Source of the DNA: Betaproteobacteria bacterium
Lineage (GTDB): Bacteria; Pseudomonadota; Gammaproteobacteria; Burkholderiales; Casimicrobiaceae
Assembly: GCA_016717855.1 (NCBI GenBank)
Contig: JADKEV010000003.1
Coordinates: 62,001 to 126,000 of the forward strand
Direction of reading: 5' to 3'
Length of the DNA: 64,000 nucleotides
The position numbers were made by a program, and so were the translations under genes. The notes below the pieces were generated by a model that made no database searches, was not told where the DNA came from, and saw only the letters and a list, made by a program, of their open reading frames with translations. Below, piece by piece: positions 1 to 8,189 of this stretch (position 1 is the stretch's first letter; every line of letters begins with the position of its first letter).

Positions 1-1253
1 CATCGCCGACATCGACAATACAACGCATGAAATGAAACCGCTGCGCGCCCCACGGCGCGCCAACCTGGCAGACGAGAATCGCACTTCACTCCCCCTTTTT
101 TTTGGTCAACTTCTGATTGCTAGCCGGGTCCAGGCAGTTGTCCTTGCGAAGACCGCCTGGAACAACGTCGGTGACGCACCACGCGGAACCTCGCCCGCGG
201 GCGCCGTAACTGAGTACGGTCTTGCCTACCGTGCAGATCAGGTCCTGCTTCCCGTCCTCCTCTTCGACGTGCATGGTGCATTCCGAGGTTCCGGGCGGCG
301 CCGTCATGGCGCGCTTCCTGGTGGCATTGCGGTCCTACTTTACCAGACGCACCGTTCCGGCGTGCCCTGCATCCTGAGCTTGATCGGTTTGCCAGACTAC
401 CTGCGCGGTGCCCGGGCCGTCCGGCGTAAACCGCACAATCACTTCCAGGTCCCCGAGGGATTGCGCTCCCGGCAGCGCGCGTCCCATTTGATCACGGCCC
501 TTTCGAGTGAGACTGGCCCCGGCGGCTTCTTCTCGATCCCTGCCTTGTGTCCAAAATCCAATTACCAGGACGCGGTAGCGGTCGTTCATGATCGAAACGG
601 CGCGCGGCAGGATGCCAGTTTCAACGTCTTGTTCAATTGAATCGCTGCGCCCTTGCTCCCGTAGCGCCCATCACGGGAAATCCCTGTAAGTCTGGGTTCC
701 TGCCCGGGGATCTTTGGACCCGCTAGCGACCTCGGGCCTTCCTTTTCCCAGAGAGCCACGCCAACGCGTCTGCCTCATCCGCTCGGGCGCCTTCCGGTCA
801 ACGCAAGAGATACGACTTGCTCGCACTTCGTCCATCGAACGGGATCCCCATAGTTTGTAAACTCGCAGACGTACCATTGCTAATCTTCGTGTGACGGTCC
901 GGTTTCGGGGCACAGCCTACGACCGTAACGGGTCGTTGGCCGCCGCTGATTGCCGCCAGTCCAATGTACGCCCCGTCTGTTGGGACGTTCAATCGGGAGA
1001 TTCCCTGACTGCTGGGGTTGCACCACGCTTCCAAACGCAACCCCCCCCCTCTTGTCCATTCGCAACGGCCGCAATGCACTGGACACCAGCCCGTCAAAAA
1101 AGAACCGTCGGTCAACAACCAATGGAAGACGGATCACGAACGATGTCCACGTACTCGCTTGCGAGGAACTTAATCGTGGTCTGTCCCCCATTTGCTAGGA
1201 TAATGGGGCCTGGGCCACTGAATTGCCTGTCCTTAGGCAGCAGACGCTGGCGC
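1..1253. other. Stretch without a confident gene
   Basis: Open frames exist on both strands here, but none shows a recognisable domain and several overlap each other on opposite strands. Base composition looks less GC-rich than the dense operons that follow, which fits intergenic or decayed DNA at the downstream end of the minus-strand operon. Small minus-strand frames at 335-589 and 86-307 are the only ones with plausible amino-acid composition. No tRNA, IS terminal repeats or transposase remnants were recognised. Confidence 0.5.
335..589 (-). CDS. Possible small hypothetical protein
   Basis: This is an 84-codon frame whose product starts MNDRYRVLVIGFW and is rich in charged residues, with no domain I recognise. 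A second small minus-strand frame of 73 codons (86-307) lies just downstream and is also acidic and charged. Neither has a convincing ribosome binding site. An opposite-strand frame of 202 codons covers the same DNA but has shadow-like composition. It is kept only as a weak candidate and may be random open frame in a non-coding stretch. Confidence 0.2.
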   Translation of the reverse strand: MNDRYRVLVIGFWTQGRDREEAAGASLTRKGRDQMGRALPGAQSLGDLEVIVRFTPDGPGTAQVVWQTDQAQDAGHAGTVRLVK

Positions 1254-1487
1254 CTATCCCCCCTCGAGATGCGGAAAGAAATCGAGCGCGACACCCTCGT
1301 GCAGCCGCGTCGACAGCGGGACCGCCTCGTCGCCGATCGAGGCGACCCAGATGTCGTGCTGCCCTTGCAGCCGCTCGATCACCTCCGCCACCGTCGTGCC
1401 CTCCGGCAACTCGAGATGCGTCGAGGCCACGCCCCCGGGGAGGAAGCGCCGCAGGTTGCCGTGCATGGTGACTTCGATGCGGATCAC
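1254..1487 (-). CDS. MoaD/ThiS-like ubiquitin-fold sulfur carrier
   Basis: This 77-residue protein starts at a GTG that overlaps the stop of the upstream molybdopterin-subunit gene (GTGA), so the two are translationally coupled. It has a beta-grasp pattern: a start like IRIEVTMHGNLRRFLP, a central EGTTVAEVIERL helix region and a C-terminus LDFFPHLEGG. The terminal Gly-Gly is the hallmark of MoaD and ThiS proteins, whose C-terminus is adenylated and thiocarboxylated. Length suits a stand-alone MoaD-like protein. An alternative start is the ATG seven codons in. Its place at the end of a coxM-coxS-coxL operon suggests a role in molybdenum cofactor or in sulfuration of the enzyme or substrate, which is inference. 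No E1-like partner is encoded nearby. Confidence 0.75.
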   Translation of the reverse strand: MIRIEVTMHGNLRRFLPGGVASTHLELPEGTTVAEVIERLQGQHDIWVASIGDEAVPLSTRLHEGVALDFFPHLEGG

Positions 1488-3757
1488 TTCCGGCGGGCCC
1501 GCAGTTCGCGGGCGATTTTCTCGGCGGTCATCGGCAGCGACGGCAGCCAGAAGCCGGTCGCGGCGGCAATCGCATTGGCGATCGCCGCCGGCGGCTCGAT
1601 GCAGGGTGGCTCGCCGACACCCTTGGCGCCATAGGGTCCGGCAACGGACGCACACTCGACGAGGATGCTCTCGATGTCCGGCACGTCCAGTGCCGTGGGC
1701 ATCTTGTAGTCGGTGAGGTTGGCATTCATTACCTTGCCATCCTGATACACGATTTCTTCCGACAGCGCCTGGCCGATCCCCTGCGCGACGCCGCCCTCGA
1801 TCTGCCCCTCGATGTAGGTCGGGTTGATGGCGAAGCCGACATCCTGCGCCACGACGTAGCGATGAATGTCGACCGTGCCGGTATCCGGATCGACCGACAG
1901 ATCGACCGCATGGGCATGGAAGCTGGGCGTGTTCCAGGCCGGCAGTGGATGATTCTCCAGCCGGCCCGGATCATAGGCAGGGGAGGGCGAAATCGCCGTG
2001 CCGTGCGCGATCAGGCCGCCGCCGCTGAGCCGGGAGATGCGCGCCACCTCGGCGATGGAAATCGACTTGTCGCCGGCGACGACATGCTTGTCGCGCAGCA
2101 CCATAGCCTCGACCGGCGCGTCCAGTTGCGCGGCGGCGATCGCGAACATCTGCCGGCGCAGGTCGGCCGCCGCGGCGAGGCAGGCGTTGCCGACCGAGAA
2201 CGCGGTGCGGCTGCCCTGCGCGCCGTAGTCGTAGGGCGCCGCCTGGGTGTCGACGCCGGTGACGCTGATGTCGGCGAGATCGAGGGACAGTTCTTCGGCC
2301 AGGATCTGCGACGCGCCGGTGATCGCCCCGGTGCCGATCTCGACCGCGCCGCTCACCAGCGTGGCCGACCCGTCGGGGTTGATCTTCACGTAGACGCCGG
2401 ACGAGCCGCCGGTGGTCATCCACCAGCCGCAGGCGATGCCCTTGCCGCGTCCCGGCGCGGGCTTCCTATCATCCCAGCCGATCGCCGCGGCCGCACGGCG
2501 CAGGCATTCCTCGATGCTGACCGCGCGCAGCACTTCGCCCGAAGGGCCGCGATCGCCCTCATGCACGATGTTGCGCAAGCGGATTTCCAGCGGATCCAGC
2601 CCCAAGTCGGCGGCGATCATGTCCATCTGGGACTCGACCGCGAAATTGGCCATCGGGCCGGCCGGGCCGCGGAAGGATCCGCTCGTACCCTTGTTGGTGT
2701 AGACCGCGAAGCTTTCGAGCGCCAGCGCCGCGGTCTTGTAGGGGCCGGCCAGGACCTGCAGCGCGATGGCCGCCGTCGCGGGACCGGATCCCGCGTACGC
2801 GCCGCAATCCAGGACGATCCTGCCCTGTCGCGCCAGCAGATGCCCGTCGCGATCGACGCCGGTCTTGAGCGTCACGACAGTGGCCTGCCGCGGATACGAG
2901 TGCGTCAGTTCTTCCTCGCTGGTGGTGATGACGCGGACCGGACGCGCGGTTTTCCGCGCCAGCAGGGCGGCGAAATGCTCGACACCGATCCGGAGCTTGC
3001 CGCCGAAGCCCCCGCCGATGCCCGGCACGATCACCCGGACGCGCGAGGAGGGCAGGTCGAGGATCTCCGCCAGCGTGTTCTGCGTGTCGAACGGCAGCTG
3101 CGTACCGGTCCACACCGTCACATTGCCGTTGGCGTCCCAATCCGCCACCGCTGCCCGCGGCTCGGTATAGCCGGGGTGCTGCAGTGCGGTGGTGAAGCGA
3201 TGCTCGTAGACGCGGTGGGCGCCGGCGAACGCCGCCTCGACGTCGCCCGCCTTGATCCGCGCCCGGCCCGAGATGTTGCCGCTGCGCGCGATGATCGGCA
3301 GGGCCTTGTAGGTCGCCCACTCGGGGTGGACGAGCACGGCGCTCTTCAGCGCCGCTTCCATGTCGAAGACGGCGGGCAGATCCTCGTAGTCGACGTCGAT
3401 TGCCGCCAGCGCCTGCACGGCAATCTCCAGCGAGACGGCGGCGACGGCCGCGATCGGATGGCCCATGAACAACACGCGATCGAGCGCGAACACCGTGGTA
3501 TCGCGGACCGCCTGGCCGAAGCGCACCGCCGGTATGTCGGCAGCCGTGATGACCGCGCGCACGCCGGGCATTGCGGCCGCGCGGCTGGTGTCCAGCCGCC
3601 GGATCAGCGCATGCGCGCGCGTGCTGCGCAGGATCTTGCCGAACAGCATGCCGGCGAGGGTGAAGTCGGCCGCATAGACATGCTTGCCGGTCACCTTGCC
3701 GATGCCGTCCATCCGGGGCAGGCGCTGCCCGGCGACACGAAAATTGCGCGCGCTCAT
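1484..3757 (-). CDS. Xanthine dehydrogenase family molybdopterin-binding subunit (cluster 1)
   Basis: This is a 757-residue large subunit of a CoxL/XDH-type molybdenum hydroxylase. The N-terminus (VAGQRLPRMDGIGKVTGK) is the usual Ald_Xan_dh_C start, the cofactor loop GGGFGGK is present, and the C-terminal GAKGVGEPP motif supplies the catalytic glutamate. The start is the ATG at 3757, overlapping the coxS stop by four bases; a longer upstream frame is only readthrough of coxS DNA. The loop around TNKGTSGSFRGPAGP lacks the AYRCSFR signature, so this is not a form I CO dehydrogenase. It would hydroxylate an aromatic, N-heterocyclic or aldehyde substrate together with the two upstream subunits. 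It is closely similar to the large subunit at 30443-32760. The substrate is unknown. Confidence 0.9.
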   Translation of the reverse strand: MSARNFRVAGQRLPRMDGIGKVTGKHVYAADFTLAGMLFGKILRSTRAHALIRRLDTSRAAAMPGVRAVITAADIPAVRFGQAVRDTTVFALDRVLFMGHPIAAVAAVSLEIAVQALAAIDVDYEDLPAVFDMEAALKSAVLVHPEWATYKALPIIARSGNISGRARIKAGDVEAAFAGAHRVYEHRFTTALQHPGYTEPRAAVADWDANGNVTVWTGTQLPFDTQNTLAEILDLPSSRVRVIVPGIGGGFGGKLRIGVEHFAALLARKTARPVRVITTSEEELTHSYPRQATVVTLKTGVDRDGHLLARQGRIVLDCGAYAGSGPATAAIALQVLAGPYKTAALALESFAVYTNKGTSGSFRGPAGPMANFAVESQMDMIAADLGLDPLEIRLRNIVHEGDRGPSGEVLRAVSIEECLRRAAAAIGWDDRKPAPGRGKGIACGWWMTTGGSSGVYVKINPDGSATLVSGAVEIGTGAITGASQILAEELSLDLADISVTGVDTQAAPYDYGAQGSRTAFSVGNACLAAAADLRRQMFAIAAAQLDAPVEAMVLRDKHVVAGDKSISIAEVARISRLSGGGLIAHGTAISPSPAYDPGRLENHPLPAWNTPSFHAHAVDLSVDPDTGTVDIHRYVVAQDVGFAINPTYIEGQIEGGVAQGIGQALSEEIVYQDGKVMNANLTDYKMPTALDVPDIESILVECASVAGPYGAKGVGEPPCIEPPAAIANAIAAATGFWLPSLPMTAEKIARELRARRK

Positions 3758-4248
3758 GGCGTCGGTTCCTTGCCTGCCATGCGCTGCGCGGCGGCGGCCA
3801 CCGCGTCGACGATCTTGCCGTAGCCGGTGCAGCGGCACAGGGTTCCCGCGAGCGCCTCGCGGATCTCCTGGCGGGTGGGCTGCCGCCCGGGGTTTTCGTC
3901 GAGGAAGGATTTCGCGCTCAGGATCATCCCGGGAATGCAGTAGCCGCACTGGACGGCGCCGTGTTCGATGAATGCGGCCTGCAGCGGGTGCAGATGTTCC
4001 GGATCGCCCAGGCCTTCGATGGTGGTGATGGCCCGGCCTTCAACCTGGCCCGCGAGCAGGATGCAGGAATTCACCGCCTTGCCCTCGAGCAGGACGGTGC
4101 ACACGCCGCATTCGGCTTCGAGGCAGTTCTCCTTGGTGCCCATCATGCCGATCTGGCCGCGCAGCACCTGCAGCAGCGTCCAGTGCGGTTCGATCAGGAG
4201 CTCGTGGCGCTCGCCGTTGATGACGACATTCAGGATTCTGCGGCTCAT
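3754..4248 (-). CDS. (2Fe-2S)-binding subunit of molybdenum hydroxylase (cluster 1)
   Basis: This 164-residue CoxS-type electron-transfer subunit carries two [2Fe-2S] clusters. The plant-ferredoxin-like cluster uses Cys42, Cys47, Cys50 and Cys62. The C-terminal helical cluster uses Cys101, Cys104, Cys138 and Cys140 (AVQCGYC and LCRCTGY). It passes electrons from the molybdenum site to the FAD subunit. It overlaps coxM upstream and coxL downstream by four bases each, so the three subunits should be made in step. It closely resembles the subunit at 29931-30446, with identical cysteine spacing through Cys104. Confidence 0.93.
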   Translation of the reverse strand: MSRRILNVVINGERHELLIEPHWTLLQVLRGQIGMMGTKENCLEAECGVCTVLLEGKAVNSCILLAGQVEGRAITTIEGLGDPEHLHPLQAAFIEHGAVQCGYCIPGMILSAKSFLDENPGRQPTRQEIREALAGTLCRCTGYGKIVDAVAAAAQRMAGKEPTP

Positions 4249-5120
4249 GGGCGTGCTCCAGCGATTCGTTCCGCGCAGCGGGTCAGTGCGCGTTCGACCA
4301 GCACCGCGACCAGATGGCGCCGATGGTCCGCCGAGGCGCGCACATCGGAAATAGGCGACGAGGCTTCGGCCGCCAGTCGGCCGGCGTCGCGAAAGCTGGT
4401 TAGCCCGGCGGCCTGGCCGGCCAGGGAGGCTTCGGCCCGCTCCGGGCGCAGCGCCGTGGGTCCAGCCGCGCCGACGGCCAGCCGTGCGCTGACGCAGCGC
4501 GTGCCGCTCGCGTCCAGCGTCAGCGAGGCGGCGACGCAGACGACCGATATTTCCATCGCCTTGCGCCGCCCTTCTTTGAAGAACGCGGTCGCGGAATTCG
4601 CGGCCAGGCGCGCGAAGCGGATCGCGGTGACGAGTTCGCCTGCGCCAAGACTGGTCTTTCCGGGGCCGGTGATGAAGTCGCGCAACGCGACCGTGCGGTC
4701 GCCCTGCGGACCGGCGATGTCGAGGACCGCATCGAGCGTGAGGAGCGGCGGCACGAAGTCGGCGGCGGGCGAAGCGTTGACTATGTTGCCGCCGACGGTT
4801 GCGATGTTGCGCACCTGATGGCCGCCGACCACGGCGGCCGCTTCGACCAGCGCCGACAACGGACCCTGAAAGGCCGCGTGCCGTTCGATCGTCCGGTAGG
4901 TGGTGAGCGGGCCGATCGCGTAACCCTCGGCCGTCGCGGCGATGCCGGCCAGGCCGGGCAACAGGCTGATGTCGATCAGGTGCGCCGGCGCGATCTTTCC
5001 GCGGTTGATCTGGATGACCACATCGGTGCCGCCGGCGATGAAGCGCGCGCCGGGACCGAACAGCCCGGCCAGCGCGACGGCTTCGGCGAGGCTCGAAGGC
5101 CGATGCAGGTCGAAACTCAT
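4245..5120 (-). CDS. FAD-binding subunit of molybdenum hydroxylase (cluster 1)
   Basis: This 291-residue CoxM-type flavoprotein has the FAD-binding motif FIAGGTDVVIQINRG near residues 27-41 and the second flavin motif TVGGNIVNASPAADF near residue 108. A CO_deh_flav_C-like C-terminal domain includes FFKEGRRKAMEISVV. It accepts electrons from the [2Fe-2S] subunit. It lacks the four-cysteine insert seen in the fused FAD module at 17870-18880, so no extra [4Fe-4S] cluster is expected. The start overlaps the LLM gene upstream (ATGA) and the stop overlaps coxS. Confidence 0.92.
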   Translation of the reverse strand: MSFDLHRPSSLAEAVALAGLFGPGARFIAGGTDVVIQINRGKIAPAHLIDISLLPGLAGIAATAEGYAIGPLTTYRTIERHAAFQGPLSALVEAAAVVGGHQVRNIATVGGNIVNASPAADFVPPLLTLDAVLDIAGPQGDRTVALRDFITGPGKTSLGAGELVTAIRFARLAANSATAFFKEGRRKAMEISVVCVAASLTLDASGTRCVSARLAVGAAGPTALRPERAEASLAGQAAGLTSFRDAGRLAAEASSPISDVRASADHRRHLVAVLVERALTRCAERIAGARP

Positions 5121-6157
5121 GCCCTGGCTTTCTCCGCCGCCTGCACCGCCGGCCAGACCTCGGCGCCGAATTTCACGATCGTGTCCTCGATCGAGCCGCC
5201 GGCCGCTGCGAATGGCATCACGATCACCGTATCGACCCCGGCCGCGCGCAATTCGAGTACCCGCGCCGTCACTTCTGCAACGTCGCCGGCCAGGGTGAAG
5301 GAATTCATGTGCCGGTCGGTGATGTGCGGCAGCAGCGGCAGGTACGGCGTGAAGCCGGAGGCATAGGCGGCGCCGGCGACCGAGGCGACCAGTTCCGGCG
5401 ACAGGGTCAGGCCCTGCTGCTCGGCGGTGAGGAACTTCAGCCGGGCGGCGCCCAGCAGGCGCGCGACGGTCGGCCGCAGCGCGTCGCGGGCAGCCTGGCC
5501 GTCGGGAGCGATGCAGGTGTTCAGGCGCGCGACCAGCTTGACCGCCTTCGGGTCGCGCCCCGCCTGCCTGGCGCCGCCATCGAGCACGGACCGCAGCGCG
5601 CGGACCTCCTCGACATTGCCGCAGGCTTCCATGATGGCGCCCTGGGCGAGTGCTCCCGCCATCTTCTGGCCGATGGGCCCGTTGCTGGCGACGTAGATGG
5701 GAATCTCCGGGCGTATCGGCGCGAAGCTGAGCTTGCCCTCGGTGAACTGGATCACTTCGCCGTCATACGTGACCTTTTCGCCGCGCAGCAGCATCCGGAT
5801 CAGCTCGATCGCCTCGCGGATCGCGCGCGCCGGCTTCTTGCGCTCCACGCCCAGTTCGGTGAAGCCCGAAATGCCGGCGCCGATGCCGAGGATCGCGCGG
5901 CCGCCGGAAAGTTCGTCCAGCGTGGCGATGGCCATCGCCGTCAGCGCCGGATGCCGGGTATACGGGTCGGTGACGCATGGCCCTACTTTCATCCGCGTCG
6001 TGTGCTGTGCGAAATAGGTGAGGCAGGAATACACCTCGCGATAGAACCGCTCGTCGGCGAGCCAGGCCGTGTCGTAGCCGTTCGCCTCGGCCAGCTTCAC
6101 CCGCTCGAGCATGCGCGCCACCGGCGCGTTGCCCAGTATCAACAGATCGATCGACAT
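5117..6157 (-). CDS. LLM class oxidoreductase, candidate F420-dependent (cluster 1)
   Basis: This 346-residue luciferase-like TIM-barrel enzyme resembles the 5,10-methylenetetrahydromethanopterin reductase group. Visible are YDTAWLADERFYREVY, the family signature GRAILGIGAGISGF and PIYVASNGPIGQKMAG. Members use either FMN or coenzyme F420. F420 is favoured here because an F420 biosynthesis block lies in the same window, but sequence alone does not decide this. It is a paralogue of the LLM gene at 22653-23657. It sits directly upstream of coxMSL with a four-base overlap, so it probably acts in the same pathway as the molybdoenzyme. Confidence 0.85.
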   Translation of the reverse strand: MSIDLLILGNAPVARMLERVKLAEANGYDTAWLADERFYREVYSCLTYFAQHTTRMKVGPCVTDPYTRHPALTAMAIATLDELSGGRAILGIGAGISGFTELGVERKKPARAIREAIELIRMLLRGEKVTYDGEVIQFTEGKLSFAPIRPEIPIYVASNGPIGQKMAGALAQGAIMEACGNVEEVRALRSVLDGGARQAGRDPKAVKLVARLNTCIAPDGQAARDALRPTVARLLGAARLKFLTAEQQGLTLSPELVASVAGAAYASGFTPYLPLLPHITDRHMNSFTLAGDVAEVTARVLELRAAGVDTVIVMPFAAAGGSIEDTIVKFGAEVWPAVQAAEKARA

Positions 6158-6225
6158 GGGGGACCTTTCTCCGTGGTTTCAGTTCGGCGCCGCCGGCGGC
6201 CAGTCATGGCGCGCGGCGCGCCCGC

Positions 6226-6546
6226 TTACTCGATTTCGTCGCTGGCGAAATAGACGTTCTTGCTGCGATCCAGGAATCTGCCGTAGAGTTCCTCGCGCAG
6301 CTTCACGCCGTCCGGCGTGGCGAGGTCCCGGTCGTGCTGCTCCAGGCTTTTCACTTCGATGCGCTCGATGTATTGCCAGCCGGAGGCCTCGGCGCCCTGG
6401 ATGGGCGGGCGGATCCGGTGCACCTTGTAGCTGGTGTAGTTCGGCAGCGTGCGCACCAGCGCGTAGTCGCGCTCGCGCACCCAGGACTCGTATTCGTCGG
6501 GGTCGACCCCGGGCTTGAGCGTGCTGATCAGAAAGCGTACCGGCAT
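6226..6546 (-). CDS. HapK/REDY-like small protein (first copy)
   Basis: This 106-residue protein has a probable ferredoxin-like (dimeric alpha/beta barrel) fold. The segment ERDYALVRTLPNYTSYKVHRI fits the REDY-like HapK family, and WQYIERIEV and LDRSKNVYF are further conserved blocks. HapK-type proteins occur in pathways that handle pyrrole or other small cyclic intermediates, but a biochemical role is not established for most of them. A paralogue sits at 15920-16243 in the divergent operon, sharing YVERIEV and YLDRSK. It lies between the LLM and hydantoinase genes, which suggests binding or rearrangement of a pathway intermediate. Confidence 0.6.
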   Translation of the reverse strand: MPVRFLISTLKPGVDPDEYESWVRERDYALVRTLPNYTSYKVHRIRPPIQGAEASGWQYIERIEVKSLEQHDRDLATPDGVKLREELYGRFLDRSKNVYFASDEIE

Positions 6547-6590
6547 GAGTTGCCCTCCAGTGTTTTGAACGGTCGTGGCCGATTCGACGC

Positions 6591-6621
6591 GAGGGTCGCT
6601 GCGCTCCCCATCCTACGACGG
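6591..6621. repeat. Dispersed intergenic repeat, copy 1
   Basis: The core TCGCTGCGCTCC followed by CCATCCTACG matches, almost base for base, the palindromic element at 51114-51145. This copy has a shortened left arm. It sits in the spacer between hyuA and the HapK-like gene. Short palindromes of this style are scattered between genes in many GC-rich proteobacteria. Confidence 0.5.
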
Positions 6622-6653
6622 CCGGGGAGGCGCACCGGCATTGCCTGCACCAC

Positions 6654-8189
6654 TCAAGTTACCCGAATGTCCCCGACGACCTTGACCCGAACGCGCATCG
6701 CGTTGCCGGGCAGATAGGCGATCGGCGTGTCCTCGGCTTCGACCATGACCAGGCTGTCCGCATCCGCGCCGGCTTCGACGGCACGGTTGTCCGCCAGCTT
6801 GCGCGCCGCCGCGATCGCCTCGCCGCGCGTCGTTCCCTGGAAGACCTGGTCGACCTCGCCGCTCACTTGCGCGATCGCCGCGCCCACCGCGTTGGCGCAG
6901 GCGCCATGCTCGACGCGCACCACGCGCGCGACGCCCTGCAGGGTCTCGGGCACTAGGAACGCGCCCCCGCCCACCGCGATCAACGTGACGTCGCCGGCGC
7001 CGGTCTTCATCCGGTCGACGTGGTCCTCGATCATCTCCTTCGCGCGCCGCAACACCGCGTTGACCGTGTCCGCGCCGAGATGCGCCACCCGCCTGCGCTC
7101 GCCCAGGTCGAGGAGTCCGCCGGCCACCGCCACGTCGGTCGCGGTCAGCCTGTCGCCGCCGAACACCAGGGCGTCCGTGGTCAGCCGGTAGCCGACGCTG
7201 AGCGGCCCGATGGTCATCGCATCGAGGTCGACGTGACTGCCTCCGCCCAGCCCGATCGAGATCAGGTCGGGCATCCGGAACAGCGTCCGCACGCCGCCGA
7301 CATGGACCACCGCATTGGCCTCGCGCGGAAAGCCCAGGCGCAGGTGGCCGAAGTCCGCCGTGGTGCCGCCGACGTCGACGACGATCGCTTCCTTGATCCC
7401 GGAGAGATAGGCGGCGCCGCGCATCGAATTGGTCGGTCCGGAAGCGAAGCCGAAGACCGGAAAGGCAGCGGCGCGCGCGGCCTCCGCCACGGTGCCGTCG
7501 TTCTGCGTGACGAACAGCGGCGCGGAGATCCCGATCTGCGCCTTCGCCTGCTGGAAGGCGCCTATGGTTTCCTCGGCCAGCGCGATCAGCGAGGCGTTGA
7601 GGATGGCGGCGTTCTCGCGCTCGAGCAGGCCGATGCCTCCGAGCAAGTGCGAACAGGTGACCGACAACCCGGGGATCTCCTCGCGCAGGATGGCCGCGAT
7701 CGCTTCCTCGTCGGACGCGTCCAGCGGCGAGAACATCGCCGTCACCACGGCATGCTTCAGGCCGCGCTCTCGGATCTGCCGCGCCGCCGCCCGCGCCGCG
7801 GCGACATCGAGCGGCATGAACCGCCGCCCGTCGTAATCGTGCCCGCCCTCGATCTGCCAGGCGCCGCCATTGGCGAGCGCGGCCAGGTCCGCGGGCCAGC
7901 CGGTGAATGGCGGCAGCGCGCCGGTGGCCGGCAGCGCGACGCGGATCGCCGCGACGCGGGTCAGGTGCCGGCGCTGCACCACCGCGTTGATGAAGTGCGT
8001 GGTGCCTATCATCAGCGCATCGACGCCGGACTTCAGGTCGACGGCGGCATCCAGCGCCTTGATCGAGGCGACGATGCCGCTGGTGATGTCGGCCGTGGTG
8101 GCGGCCTTGACGCTATGAATGACCTTGCCCTCGGCGACCAGCACGGCGTCGGTGTTCGTGCCGCCGACATCGATTCCTATGCGCTTCAT
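6654..8189 (-). CDS. Hydantoinase/oxoprolinase family protein, HyuA-like (cluster 1)
   Basis: This 511-residue protein has the Hydant_A_N start RIGIDVGGTNTDAVLV and the central ASKHA-type motif IVVDVGGTTADFGHL. Family members hydrolyse cyclic amides (hydantoins, oxoproline) or carboxylate ketones, often with ATP. At this length it matches the short HyuA type that pairs with a DUF917 partner rather than with HyuB. The start is the ATG at 8189, overlapping the stop of the DUF917 gene; a longer frame reaching 8756 runs back into that gene and is not used. The pairing suggests opening of a ring amide generated by the neighbouring oxidoreductases. Confidence 0.88.
   Translation of the reverse strand: MKRIGIDVGGTNTDAVLVAEGKVIHSVKAATTADITSGIVASIKALDAAVDLKSGVDALMIGTTHFINAVVQRRHLTRVAAIRVALPATGALPPFTGWPADLAALANGGAWQIEGGHDYDGRRFMPLDVAAARAAARQIRERGLKHAVVTAMFSPLDASDEEAIAAILREEIPGLSVTCSHLLGGIGLLERENAAILNASLIALAEETIGAFQQAKAQIGISAPLFVTQNDGTVAEAARAAAFPVFGFASGPTNSMRGAAYLSGIKEAIVVDVGGTTADFGHLRLGFPREANAVVHVGGVRTLFRMPDLISIGLGGGSHVDLDAMTIGPLSVGYRLTTDALVFGGDRLTATDVAVAGGLLDLGERRRVAHLGADTVNAVLRRAKEMIEDHVDRMKTGAGDVTLIAVGGGAFLVPETLQGVARVVRVEHGACANAVGAAIAQVSGEVDQVFQGTTRGEAIAAARKLADNRAVEAGADADSLVMVEAEDTPIAYLPGNAMRVRVKVVGDIRVT

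Noticed and set aside
1862..3823. Plus-strand open frame of 653 codons
   Set aside because: It is antisense to coxL, with low-complexity Arg/Gly/Asp composition; GC-rich codon bias creates such frames.
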